From JBBDYH01 sp040901795 (lineage in GTDB: Bacteria > Planctomycetota > Planctomycetia > Pirellulales > JALHPA01): a stretch of 58,819 nt of DNA. The stretch covers positions 1-58,819 of the forward strand of contig JBBDYH010000172.1 in the NCBI GenBank assembly GCA_040901795.1. Reading direction: 5' to 3'. The position numbers were made by a program, and so were the translations under genes. Below the pieces are notes generated by a model. The model ran no database searches and was not told where the DNA came from. It was given only the letters and a program-made list of their open reading frames with translations. Every line of letters begins with the position of its first letter. Positions within the stretch are counted from its first letter, which is position 1. Shown here piece by piece: positions 46,407-55,261 of the stretch.

Positions 46407-47186
46407 ATGCGTCCTTGGAAACTCGTTGAAGCCAACTACGGCTACGTCAAAGCGCACCCGTACGAAGTTGCGGTGCTGCCCCTCGGAGCAACCGAGCCGC
46501 ACAATTTGCACTTGCCGTATGGGACGGACGTGTTTGAGGCAGACGCCATCGGCGACGCCATCTGTCAGGCGGCGCACGAGCAAGGGGCCCGTGTCGTCCT
46601 CTTGCCAACCATTCCCTATGGCACCGAGACGAACCAGCGCGCGTTTCCGCTGTCGATGAACGTCAACCCTTCGACGCTGTTTGCAGTAATCACCGATCTG
46701 GTCGAGTCCCTTGCGCATCATGGCGTGCGGAAAATCGTGCTTTTGAACAGCCACGGCGGCAATGACCTTAAGGCCTTGTTGCGGGAGCTGTACGGTCGCA
46801 CCTCCGCGCATCTGTTCTTGTGCAATTGGTACACGGTGCTGGCCGACGTCTACGACGAGGTGTTTACTCAGCCCGACGATCACGCCGGCGAGATGGAGAC
46901 CTCGTTCATTCTGGCGTATCACCCTCACCTGGTGGCGAAGAACGCCGACGGCACGCTCGCGGCCGACGAAGGCGCCACCCGCAAGACGCGGTTCGAGGCG
47001 GTGAACCGCGGCTGGGTGAGCATCACGCGGCCATGGCATGTGCTGACCACCAACACCGGCGTCGGAAATCCACATGCCGCCTCGGCGGACAAAGCCCGGC
47101 GGTACATGGAACTGCTCGTGCCGCGGCTGTCAAAGTTCCTCGTCGAGCTTTCCAATGCAACCCTTGATGAACAGTTTCCGTTTTAG
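46407..47186 (+). CDS. Creatininase-family amidohydrolase
   Basis: 259 residues from ATG 46407. Metal-binding residues of creatininase are seen in LPLGATEPHNLHLPYGTDVF, SHGGND and the DDHAGEMETSFILAYHP block. The fold is the alpha/beta creatininase type that hydrolyses cyclic amides or formamides. Relatives act on creatinine or N-formyl compounds; which applies here is unknown. Confidence 0.9.
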   Translation: MRPWKLVEANYGYVKAHPYEVAVLPLGATEPHNLHLPYGTDVFEADAIGDAICQAAHEQGARVVLLPTIPYGTETNQRAFPLSMNVNPSTLFAVITDLVESLAHHGVRKIVLLNSHGGNDLKALLRELYGRTSAHLFLCNWYTVLADVYDEVFTQPDDHAGEMETSFILAYHPHLVAKNADGTLAADEGATRKTRFEAVNRGWVSITRPWHVLTTNTGVGNPHAASADKARRYMELLVPRLSKFLVELSNATLDEQFPF

Positions 47187-47555
47187 ACGATCGCCGCGCG
47201 CCGGTGTGTGACTCTCGCTTGACCAAAAAGACTGTTGCATAATCAAGCCCGCGAGCTTCAGCGCGCTCGGCAGTCATGGCTTCCTACCGGCTGCCCACTT
47301 TTTTCTGAGCGATGAACCGAGTTTTCTGCGTGTTTTGCCGTGGCGAATGGTTAGGCAGCGCCGCAAGCCTACCTGAAGGGCACTCAACTTGCAGCGCTGC
47401 GAAGGCTGTGCAATGCCGCCCGGCGGCGCTGTCAGGGTTAAGGCAAACGGGTGGCCCGGCAATCTCCTTCCCTCCCGTGGCGGCCGGGCCACCCCGGTGA
47501 CCAACGAGGAATACGTGGCGCTCGGCAAGCGATTTGCATCGCTTGCCGCGACCGT
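47187..47555. other. Intergenic region upstream of the FRG gene
   Basis: This 369-nt gap holds no convincing gene. It contains the inverted repeat at 47449-47494, and its 3' end is open in the frame of the FRG protein, which makes that start uncertain. Confidence 0.5.
47449..47494. repeat. Inverted repeat GGGTGGCCCGGC/GCCGGGCCACCC
   Basis: Perfect 12-nt arms (47449-47460 and 47483-47494) separated by 22 nt. It is a GC-rich dispersed-repeat type, just upstream of the FRG start. Confidence 0.85.
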
Positions 47556-48389
47556 ATGGGCCAGTCTGTCGCCACCTGGCCGGAACTTATAGAAGAACTG
47601 TGTGCGCATGCTTGGGATGGTAAGCTCAAGCGGCACCGCTCGCCGTACGTCTATCGTGGCTGTTGCGAAGATGACGACGAGTTGGCTCCGGTAATTACGC
47701 GATTAGGCGATCATCATCCGCGCGTAGAAAAGCTCTTGTTGAGCGATTTTCGTCAATACGCGCGGCTGCAGGTCGACCCCGGCGAGTCGGTGTGGAATTG
47801 GCTCGCGGTGGCGCAACACCATGGGCTGCCGACACGCTTGCTGGATTGGACCTATTCGCCGTACGTGGCCTTGCACTTTGTTACCGCGGCGCTGGGCGCC
47901 GAGGAACCAGTCGCCGATGGCTTCGTCTGGTGCGTCAACTATCGGACGACGAACCGATATTTACCCTCCGCACTTCGGCAGCAGCTCGATGATTACCGCA
48001 AGAGCGTGTTCTCGGTGGAGACGTTGCAGGAAGCCGTCGCCAATCTGGATGACTTCGACGCCCTCGCGCCCGACCCCTTTGTCGTCTTTTTGGAGCCTCC
48101 CTCGATTGACGCACGAATCGTGAACCAGGTAGGTCTGTTCTCGATCATGTCGCGGCCAGCGGGACATGTAGCCGTAGCCAAAATGCGGCTCGACCACTAC
48201 CTGGCCGGGCTGGATAGTCAACGTTCGCCCCGCGACCCGCCCGTCGTGCGGCGGCTGCGGATCCCGGCCGCATTGCAGTGGGAGATCCGCGACCGCTTGG
48301 ATCAAGCCAACATTACGGAGCGCGTGCTGTTCCCCGGTCTCGACGGGCTGAGCGCTTGGCTACGGCGGCATTACACGCAACGCAGCTAA
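47556..48389 (+). CDS. FRG-domain protein
   Basis: About 277 residues from ATG 47556; an upstream in-frame start at 47451 cannot be excluded. The FRG domain core is evident: PYVYRGCCEDDDELAPVITR with the F/Y-R-G motif, FRQYARLQVDPGE, WLAVAQHHGLPTRLLDWTYS and YVALHFVTAALG. FRG proteins occur in toxin- and defence-linked contexts, but biochemical activity is unproven. No partner gene adjoins; it converges on FolK-PanC at 50 nt. Confidence 0.85.
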   Translation: MGQSVATWPELIEELCAHAWDGKLKRHRSPYVYRGCCEDDDELAPVITRLGDHHPRVEKLLLSDFRQYARLQVDPGESVWNWLAVAQHHGLPTRLLDWTYSPYVALHFVTAALGAEEPVADGFVWCVNYRTTNRYLPSALRQQLDDYRKSVFSVETLQEAVANLDDFDALAPDPFVVFLEPPSIDARIVNQVGLFSIMSRPAGHVAVAKMRLDHYLAGLDSQRSPRDPPVVRRLRIPAALQWEIRDRLDQANITERVLFPGLDGLSAWLRRHYTQRS

Positions 48390-48439
48390 CGGTTTGAACC
48401 GGGAGAGAGACCGTCCAACTCTTCTCAGCAACCCACAAG

Positions 48440-49744
48440 TCACTCAAAGATCTGGTTGTCGAGCAACCGCGTCGTACCGACGCCGGCGGCCACAAGCGCC
48501 ACGGAACCCGGCCGAACCACCGATGTGAGCTCGAGCGTATCGGGGTGCACGATCGCCGCGTAGTCGATTTCCACTGGCGCGGCCGACAGAATGCTGATCA
48601 TCGCCGCGGCGATCTGATCGGCGTCGCGCTGGCCAGCGCGGTACAGTTCGGCGGCTCGCCGGAGGCACTGCGACAAACTTAGCCCGCGGCGTCGCTCGTC
48701 GGCCGAAAGGTACCGATTCCGCGAGCTTAGCGCCAAGCCGTCGGCATCGCGCACCGTGGGGCAAAGGCGGATCTCGATCGGCAGGTCAAGATCGACGATC
48801 ATCCGCCGGATGACGACCGATTGCTGGTAATCCTTCTGGCCGAAAAAGGCGACGTCCGGCAGCGCGGCGTTGAATAACTTGAGCACGATCGTGGCCAGAC
48901 CGGCAAAGTGTCCCGGGCGGAACTCGCCCTCCCAGCGCGTGGTCACGCCTTCCACGGTCAGGGTGGTGGCGTGGCCCGGCCGATACATCTCCTCGCGCTG
49001 CGGCGCAAACACGAGGTCCACGCCGCGCGCCGCCAACAGCGCCAGGTCTTGCTCCAAGGTTCGTGGGTAGCGTGCGTAATCTTCGTTCGGTCCAAATTGC
49101 GTCGGGTTGACAAAAATGGTCGCCACGGTGAACGAGCACTCGCGCCGGGCCGCATCGACCAAGCTCAGGTGTCCCTCGTGCAGCGCACCCATCGTCGGCA
49201 CGAGGCCAATACGTTTGCCTGCCAGGCGCTCCGCGCGAACAAGCGTCTGCAATTCCGCGACTGTGGCGATCACGAGTGGGCGTTGTTCCAGCCGCATCAG
49301 CAACTCGCGTACGGAACAGCCGCTCGTCGGATGACGCATGTCCGGCGCGATCTCGGTCGCGGGCGCTAGCACAAACCGCCGCTCGGTCATCCGACGGTGC
49401 GGGATCGTAAGCTCGCGCGCCTCGAGCCGCAGCGAATCGTACATCAGTAAATCAAGATCGATCGTCCGCGGTCCCCAACGCTCGGCGCGAATGCGTCCGA
49501 GTTCGGTTTCAATCTCCTGTAGGGCGCGCATTAGCGCAAACGGATCGAGCGACGTGTCGACGAGCGCCGCGCCGTTGAGGTACGGCCCTTGCCCGTCCGG
49601 TCCTCCGACGGCATCCGTCTCGTACCAGCGGCTGACGCGCAACACTGCGAGGCCGCCGGTATCGCGAAGCAACTCGACGGCGCGATCGAGCATGGCGGCC
49701 CGGTCGCCGAGGTTCGAGCCCAGCGCGATGAGTGCTTGCGCCAT
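48440..49744 (-). CDS. Fused FolK-PanC: HPPK and pantoate-beta-alanine ligase
   Basis: 434 residues. Residues 1-155 are FolK (ALIALGSNLGDRAAM, YLNGAALVDT, RAERWGPRTIDLDLLMYD), which pyrophosphorylates 6-hydroxymethyl-7,8-dihydropterin in folate synthesis. Residues about 157-434 are PanC (VPTMGALHEGHLSLVDAAR, NPTQFGPNEDYARYPRT, FGQKDYQQSVVIRRM, SSRNRYLS), which condenses pantoate and beta-alanine to pantothenate. There is no linker to speak of, and an internal in-frame ATG (residue 150, near 49297) could allow separate PanC translation. The fusion links folate and CoA precursor synthesis. Confidence 0.95.
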   Translation of the reverse strand: MAQALIALGSNLGDRAAMLDRAVELLRDTGGLAVLRVSRWYETDAVGGPDGQGPYLNGAALVDTSLDPFALMRALQEIETELGRIRAERWGPRTIDLDLLMYDSLRLEARELTIPHRRMTERRFVLAPATEIAPDMRHPTSGCSVRELLMRLEQRPLVIATVAELQTLVRAERLAGKRIGLVPTMGALHEGHLSLVDAARRECSFTVATIFVNPTQFGPNEDYARYPRTLEQDLALLAARGVDLVFAPQREEMYRPGHATTLTVEGVTTRWEGEFRPGHFAGLATIVLKLFNAALPDVAFFGQKDYQQSVVIRRMIVDLDLPIEIRLCPTVRDADGLALSSRNRYLSADERRRGLSLSQCLRRAAELYRAGQRDADQIAAAMISILSAAPVEIDYAAIVHPDTLELTSVVRPGSVALVAAGVGTTRLLDNQIFE

Positions 49745-50376
49745 GAAAGTCTGTGCAAATGCGAAGAAACGCCGGCAAAAACGCTAAGTTTGCCGTTCGC
49801 AGACATTCTAGCACTGCAGCCACGGCCGAAGAAATGCGGCAAAACGTCGGGGGGGACATCCAATTCCCGGCCCTTGGGTCGTCGACTGTCGCTCCCTCCA
49901 GTCATCGCCCCCCGAAGGCATATGCCGCACATGCAGTGGCCACTGCTCGTGGCCAAAAAGTATCGGGCGATGATCCCCGCGCGCCGGGACAATTGCAGGG
50001 GCGCACCATGAGCGCTCGAAACGCGCAATAGAGCAACACCCCTTCGAATCCGGTCTGCCGAAATCTGCCCCGACCGGGTCTGCTACAAACCACCATGAAG
50101 TCGGTGGGTCAATTCGCAATCATCACCGCTCGACACTTTGGCCCATTGTGGTGCGCATTCATTTTTTGTCAAGCGATCGAAGAAGATTGCGGAGGAAGCA
50201 CTCCAAGATTTTTTTTCTGCGACTCAACCCACGCGCAAAAGAGGGAAGAATCGCGCGCTTGCGCCGCATCGACGATCGTGCACCTGCGCACTTCCGCATG
50301 TGGAAGCTTTGTTGATGAGTTGTCGCGATGATGCGCGCCCTTCGCGCGATCGTCGGTGCGGACGACGACGTTCCGT
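49745..50376. other. Intergenic region of about 630 nt
   Basis: Divergent-to-convergent gap with no convincing gene. Short open frames on both strands lack recognisable sequence. I also see no tRNA: the stretch around 50036 has a TTCGAATCC-like box but no cloverleaf. Confidence 0.5.
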
Positions 50377-51186
50377 TTACAGTCGGCGATGCGCATGTGC
50401 CGGCAGTTGCGATCGGATCACCCCCATCGATTCAAGATCAAGCTCCGCAACAGCAAAGCCTTCTTTTTCGTCCAGCGACGAGAGCACACGACCCCACGGA
50501 TCGACGATCAACGAGTGTCCGTACGTGCGCATGCCGGGCGCTGGTTCGCCGCATTGATTCGGCGCTAGCACGTAGCACTGGTTCTCAATGGCGCGAGCGC
50601 GAACGAGGATTTCCCAATGGTCGCGGCCGGTGGTGTGCGTGAACGCTGACGGTACGACGATAATCTCCGCGCCCTCGGCCGAAAGCCGACGAAACAACTC
50701 GGGAAAACGAAGATCGTAACAAATGGCCTGGCCGATTTTTCCCAGCGGCGTCTCGGCGACCGTGGTCTCGCAACCGGCGGTGATCCAATCGGATTCCTTG
50801 CTGGTCACGCGACCTGGCAAGTCAATATCGAACAGGTGGACTTTACAATAGCGTGCTAGAATTCGTCCATCGGGTGCGAAAAGCAGACTTGTGTTGCGGG
50901 CTTTTGCGGTCGCAGCGTCGCACTCTGCAAAGCTGCCGCCGACGATGAATACGTCGTGGCAGACGGCCCATTGGGCGAGGTGGTCACTAGTGGGCCCGGG
51001 AACCGTCTCGGCGGCGGCGACAATCGGCTCGAATGGGCCGTAGAGGTTGAACATCTCCGGCAGCGCAATGAGCTTGGCGCCAGCATCTGCCGCCGCAGCG
51101 ACGAGTTTTTCGGCCTTCTCCAGATTGGCCAGCTTATCAGAGCCGGCCTGAAGCTGCACCACCGCGGCTCGATAGCGGCGCGACAT
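50377..51186 (-). CDS. Carbon-nitrogen hydrolase (nitrilase superfamily)
   Basis: 269 residues with GGAG about 6 nt ahead of ATG 51186. The catalytic triad is Glu44 (LPEMFN), Lys115 (RYCKVHLFD) and Cys156 (GQAICYDLRFPE). The context and the family block fit the Nit-type deaminated-glutathione amidase group; a general omega-amidase or amidase role is also possible. It should be cytoplasmic. Confidence 0.9.
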   Translation of the reverse strand: MSRRYRAAVVQLQAGSDKLANLEKAEKLVAAAADAGAKLIALPEMFNLYGPFEPIVAAAETVPGPTSDHLAQWAVCHDVFIVGGSFAECDAATAKARNTSLLFAPDGRILARYCKVHLFDIDLPGRVTSKESDWITAGCETTVAETPLGKIGQAICYDLRFPELFRRLSAEGAEIIVVPSAFTHTTGRDHWEILVRARAIENQCYVLAPNQCGEPAPGMRTYGHSLIVDPWGRVLSSLDEKEGFAVAELDLESMGVIRSQLPAHAHRRL

Positions 51187-51604
51187 GGAAATCTCCTTTG
51201 CCGCTATCGTACCGCTCGCCCGCGAAGGAGGCCACGTAGGGCTTCCGCTGAGGCTGGCTATCGCTCCCGCGAACCACTGCCGCCAGGTTACGCTGTTGGT
51301 GGTTCGGCATTGGCGCAGCGATTTCGCCGCAAGCGCTTGACATCAAGACGACAGAGATGGCAAAGGCTTGCATATTCGGTCCCTCGACTGGCGAGCTCGT
51401 GGCAACATTGCCGGCGCGCAACGGTGGCGGCCGAGAATTATCGGTCGCGCGGCGGGAGTGGCTTTAAACCTTTGTGCCGACTGTGTCGAGCGTCTTGTTT
51501 TTGGAAAGCGCCCGGCTTAACGTGAGTGCTAGCACAGGTAACGTCGGCTTCCGGCCGCCGCTTTTGTCCTGGCGGTTGGAAGCCGCCGCTATTGGAGGTC
51601 GAAG

Positions 51605-52522
51605 ATGAGGTCGAACATTTTCATCAGCCGCCGAGAGGCCCTAGGAACACTGGGCGGTTCCGCGCTACTTTCGGCTGCCACGACGGCAACGGCCGCGGAA
51701 GACGAGCAGCGCGAGACCGACGCGCGTGCATACGCCGAGTACAAGGTCAAGCATGACCGCATTCAACAATCCGTGGTTCACTGGTGCTTCAACCCTATGC
51801 CCGTCGAGACGCTCGCCGCCGCGGCGGCGCGGATGGGGCTCAAGTCCGTGGAACTCGTCGCGCCCCAGCACTGGCCGACACTGAAGAAGCACGGCCTCGT
51901 CTGTGCAATCAGCAGCAGCCACGACTTTGCCAAGGGCTTTGCGCAACAGGAAGAACACGCCGAGTGCCTGGCGGTGCTGCGCAAGAGCATTGATGCTACG
52001 AGCGAGGCCGGCTATCCCAGCGTGATCACGTTCTCCGGCTTCCGCCGCGGCATCTACCTCGACGAGGGGCAAAACAACATGGTCGCCGGCCTGAAGCAGA
52101 TCGTCGGCCACGCGGAGAAGCAAAAGGTCACGCTCTGCTTGGAGATGCTCAACTCGCGGGTCGATGTCGAGATGAAAGGACATCCCGACTATTTTTGCGA
52201 CAAGATCGAGCTCGCGGTCGATGTCTGCAAGCGGATCGGCAGCCCGCGGATGAAGGTGCTGTTCGACATCTATCACGTGCAGATTATGCAGGGAGACGTC
52301 ATCGTGCGGCTCAAGCAGTACGCCGAATACATCGGTCACTACCACACGGCTGGCGTGCCGGGTCGCAACGAGCTCGACGACACGCAAGAGCTCAACTATC
52401 CGGCGATCATGAAGGCGATCGCAGCGACCGGCTACAAAGGCTACGTGGGCCAGGAGTATATTCCGACGTGGTCGGACAAAATCGCTTCGCTGGGACACGG
52501 AGTGCGGGCGTGTGATGTGTAG
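51605..52522 (+). CDS. Tat-exported hydroxypyruvate isomerase-like TIM barrel
   Basis: 305 residues from ATG 51605 with GGAGG 5 nt upstream. The N-terminus SRREALGTLGGSALLSAATT has twin Arg followed by a hydrophobic stretch and a small-residue site, a Tat signal. The barrel carries LEMLNSRVDVEMKGHPDY, VLFDIYHVQIMQGDVI and HYHTAGVPGRNELDDTQELN, the Glu/His/Glu metal-ligand pattern of hydroxypyruvate isomerase relatives. Cytosolic Hyi enzymes act in glyoxylate metabolism; this one should work in the periplasm, probably on a different substrate. Confidence 0.86.
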   Translation: MRSNIFISRREALGTLGGSALLSAATTATAAEDEQRETDARAYAEYKVKHDRIQQSVVHWCFNPMPVETLAAAAARMGLKSVELVAPQHWPTLKKHGLVCAISSSHDFAKGFAQQEEHAECLAVLRKSIDATSEAGYPSVITFSGFRRGIYLDEGQNNMVAGLKQIVGHAEKQKVTLCLEMLNSRVDVEMKGHPDYFCDKIELAVDVCKRIGSPRMKVLFDIYHVQIMQGDVIVRLKQYAEYIGHYHTAGVPGRNELDDTQELNYPAIMKAIAATGYKGYVGQEYIPTWSDKIASLGHGVRACDV

Positions 52523-52602
52523 AGTTTCGTGGGTATAATGAAGGTGGAGTTGACCGACAGTTGCCCGGGGCTTGTCTAACCAGTTCGATAAGGAACGAGA
52601 GC

Positions 52603-52821
52603 GTGCCGCACATTGTTGTTGATGATCAGCAAGCCCGATTGATCACTGAATCGTCGAGCAACTTGGAGATCCGCGATCAGCACGGACGACGCCTTGGCTA
52701 CGTTGCTCACGGGTTTTCCGACCAAGACATTGCCCTGGCGAAGACCAGGCTTGCGTCGGACGAACCTCGGTTGACGACGCAACAAGTCCTCGATCATCTA
52801 CGGTCGCTGGAGCGGCCATGA
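52603..52821 (+). CDS. Probable antitoxin of a type II toxin-antitoxin pair (copy B)
   Basis: 72 residues from GTG 52603, chosen because AAGGAA lies 7 nt upstream; an in-frame TTG at 52561 would add 14 residues. It has NLEIRDQHGRRLGYV, shared with copy A, and the C-terminal LTTQQVLDHLRSLERP helix. The stop overlaps the toxin start by 4 nt. Identification rests on gene order and on the shared core; DNA binding is not evident. Confidence 0.72.
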   Translation: MPHIVVDDQQARLITESSSNLEIRDQHGRRLGYVAHGFSDQDIALAKTRLASDEPRLTTQQVLDHLRSLERP

Positions 52822-53072
52822 ACCGCTACACGGTTGTCTGGCCGAAGAGCGTCAGCGATGAACTAGCGGAGATTTGGCTCACAGCAATCGATCGTAACGC
52901 CGTGACCGCGGCTGCAAATGCAATCGATGTCCAATTGGCCGACGATGCTTTGACCAAGGGCGTTGACTTGCATGAGGGTCTACGGGCACTATTTGTGCCA
53001 CCACTCAAGGCGATCTTCGCCGTCAGCGAAGACGACTTGGTGGTGGAGGTGCTTCGGGTGACGCCGCTCTAG
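52818..53072 (+). CDS. RelE/ParE-superfamily-like toxin (copy B)
   Basis: 84 residues. It aligns with copy A along its length: YTVVW, then ELAEIWLTAIDRNAVTAAAN, AID and PPLKAIFAVSEDD. The C-terminus ends at VLRVTPL without the Lys-rich tail of copy A. Fold and size fit the ParE/RelE superfamily; target is unknown. It is followed 23 nt later by the convergent PurU gene. Confidence 0.75.
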   Translation: MNRYTVVWPKSVSDELAEIWLTAIDRNAVTAAANAIDVQLADDALTKGVDLHEGLRALFVPPLKAIFAVSEDDLVVEVLRVTPL

Positions 53073-53095
53073 AGTATGCTGCGCCATCGCAAGCG

Positions 53096-53956
53096 TTATT
53101 CTATCCGCCCCGCCACCACACGGTGGAAGTGCAACTGCACCTCGCGCTCGACGACTCGGCGGACGCCTTCGACGAGGCAGTGCGGCTCGTTGTCCTCCTG
53201 GCCGCGGCGGAGGATCTCGTCGAGCTTCATCCCCGGCGGCACAGTGAACGTCGATTGGTAGATAATCTGGTTGCCCGCGTCGAGCTCCGGCACGATGAAG
53301 TGGCAGGTGGCGCCATAGGTCAGCATGCGGGCGGAGTACGCTTCGTGATAGGGGCGCATGCCGGGAAAGCTGGGCAACAGGCCGTGATGCAGGTTGACGA
53401 TCCGTCCGCCCGCGTACTTCCAACAGGCCGCCGCGGAGAGCACCCGCATGTAGCGGGCCAGAATCACGTAGTCGACATCGTACTGATCGAAGAGTGCGAC
53501 GAGCTCTTCATCGTTGACGACGCCGTGCTCGTCGCCGACGCAATGCCAAGGAACTTCGAACTGCTCGGCCAGCGAGCGGCACGTGGGCCGGTTGCCGATC
53601 ATCACGGCCGGCTCGGCACGGACGCGTCCGTCGCGGATCGCCCGCATCAGCGCCAGGGGCGTCTCGGGCCGCAGCGTCGTGCAAATCGCGACGCGCGGCT
53701 TGCCCGGCCGCGCGTCCGGAGACCAGACGCGGATCGAGAGTTGCTTCTCGTCGCCAATCATGCGCATCGCTGCGCGCAGCGCCTCGTAGCGCTCGCGCGC
53801 CAGCTCGATCCTCAACAGCATGGCAAAGAGGCACTCTTCGTCATGGTCGTACATCTGGATCTCGGCGATGTTCGCGCCTTGGCCGGTCACGTAGTGGATG
53901 ATCGGATCGGCCAGGCCGCGATTGTCGGGACCGACGGCGGAGATGGTGATTTGCAT
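53096..53956 (-). CDS. purU: Formyltetrahydrofolate deformylase
   Basis: 286 residues. An N-terminal ACT-like domain (ITISAVGPDNRGLADPIIHY, about 1-85) precedes the formyltransferase-fold hydrolase with VDYVILARYMRVLSA, IVNLHHGLLPSFPGMRPYHE and GATCHFIVPELDAGNQII, giving the His and Asp of the PurU active site. It hydrolyses 10-formyl-THF to THF and formate, balancing one-carbon pools. Next gene on the strand is the amidotransferase, 30 nt upstream. Confidence 0.95.
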   Translation of the reverse strand: MQITISAVGPDNRGLADPIIHYVTGQGANIAEIQMYDHDEECLFAMLLRIELARERYEALRAAMRMIGDEKQLSIRVWSPDARPGKPRVAICTTLRPETPLALMRAIRDGRVRAEPAVMIGNRPTCRSLAEQFEVPWHCVGDEHGVVNDEELVALFDQYDVDYVILARYMRVLSAAACWKYAGGRIVNLHHGLLPSFPGMRPYHEAYSARMLTYGATCHFIVPELDAGNQIIYQSTFTVPPGMKLDEILRRGQEDNEPHCLVEGVRRVVEREVQLHFHRVVAGRIE

Positions 53957-53986
53957 GGATGCGGAGTGCGGAGCGGCGATGAGCCG

Positions 53987-54712
53987 TCAGCGTTCGAGTT
54001 CGGCCCGGCAGAGGTCCGCCCAGCGGCCTAGCGCCGTGCGGCCAAGCTCGGTCAGGGCGGGGAGCCGCTCCGGCATCGTCGCCAGGATGGCCGGCGGGTC
54101 GATGTAATCCAGGCCGGCCAATTCGCCACAGTTCCCCGGTTCGTTGAACCATTGGCCGATGATCGGCGCAGTCACCTCGATATGGAATTGTAGCCCATAG
54201 GCGCGGTCACCGAAGCGGAACGCCTGATTCCGGCAGAGCGGACTGGAGGCCAAAAGTGCCGCACCCCGCGGCAGATCAAACGTGTCACCATGCCATTGAA
54301 ACACGTGCGGAGACGCCGCGCAACCGGCAAATATCGCATCGTCGGCCGCCTCGGGCGTCCAATCGATCGAGTACCAGCCGATTTCTTTAACACGATTTGG
54401 GTAGACATCCGAGCCGAGCGCCTTGGCCAGAAGCTGCGAGCCCAAACAGACGCCGAGCACCGGCAGGCGAGCCGCGACTGCCTGCTGGATCCACCCCACC
54501 TCGTCGGCGAGGAACGGATGGCGGTCCACGTCGTCCACGTTCATCGGTCCGCCCAGCACGACCAGGCCGGCCAATTGATCCGTTTGGAAAGTTCGCGGGG
54601 CGTTGCCGGGCAAATCGAGTACCTCATACACCAGCCCTCGCTCGCGGAAGATCTCTTCGAGCGAACCGAGGCCCTCGTGCGGAACATGTCGCAAGGCCAC
54701 GATTGGTTTCAT
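53987..54712 (-). CDS. Type 1 glutamine amidotransferase-like protein
   Basis: 241 residues. The class I GATase triad is present: Cys in VLGVCLGSQLLAKALG, His in YGLQFHIEV and the downstream Glu three residues on. The start VALRHVPHEGLGSLEEIF is typical of GMP-synthase-like free-standing amidotransferases. It releases ammonia from glutamine or acts as a peptidase; the synthetase partner is not encoded here. It is 30 nt upstream of purU on the same strand. Confidence 0.9.
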   Translation of the reverse strand: MKPIVALRHVPHEGLGSLEEIFRERGLVYEVLDLPGNAPRTFQTDQLAGLVVLGGPMNVDDVDRHPFLADEVGWIQQAVAARLPVLGVCLGSQLLAKALGSDVYPNRVKEIGWYSIDWTPEAADDAIFAGCAASPHVFQWHGDTFDLPRGAALLASSPLCRNQAFRFGDRAYGLQFHIEVTAPIIGQWFNEPGNCGELAGLDYIDPPAILATMPERLPALTELGRTALGRWADLCRAELER

Positions 54713-54790
54713 AGTGCGCTAGCCGAACCGTGCGAAGTTTTGATACGCTACTCAGTTGGTCGGTTTCATCTTCACCCACGGTTACTATTT

Positions 54791-55246
54791 ATGTCCACCG
54801 CTGTTTTACCGCCGGCGGCTGTTCGTTCGAAGCCTCGGCGCGAGGAGATTCCCGCGGGAACAGTTCTCTGCGAACATTGCCCGGCCAAATGTTGTCGTTA
54901 CTTTGCGCTGCCCATCGACGAGCCCACGGAGCTCACCGATTTTGAGTACATCCGCTGGTTCTTGTTGCACGACCAGGCCACGGTGTTTGTCGAGGATGGC
55001 ACGTGGTATCTGCTGGTACATACGCAATGCAAGCACCTCCAAACGGACAATCGCTGCGGGATTTACGCGACTCGGCCGCAGATCTGCCGCGATTACTCGA
55101 CCAAGAACTGCGAATACGAGGATGACTGGGTGTACGACCAGTACTTTGAAACCGCCGAGCAAGTGGCTGACTACACCGAGGCCTTGCTGGGCTCCACGAA
55201 GGGAAACATCCGCAGCCCCAAGCCGCCGCTGTTGCCCATCCTCTGA
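54791..55246 (+). CDS. YkgJ-family cysteine cluster protein
   Basis: 151 residues from ATG 54791. The Cys pattern CEHCPAKCC, then CKHL, RCGIY, RPQICRDY and NCEYEDD is that of YkgJ-type proteins, suggested to bind zinc or iron or a cluster. No reaction is known. It diverges from the amidotransferase and is followed by hisS after 15 nt, so co-transcription with hisS is likely. Confidence 0.88.
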   Translation: MSTAVLPPAAVRSKPRREEIPAGTVLCEHCPAKCCRYFALPIDEPTELTDFEYIRWFLLHDQATVFVEDGTWYLLVHTQCKHLQTDNRCGIYATRPQICRDYSTKNCEYEDDWVYDQYFETAEQVADYTEALLGSTKGNIRSPKPPLLPIL

Positions 55247-55261
55247 GATCAACAGGAACCC

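Noticed and set aside
50030..50095. TTCGAATCC-like box suggesting a tRNA T-arm
   Set aside because: The neighbouring bases do not pair to form a T-stem or acceptor stem and no anticodon arm is present.
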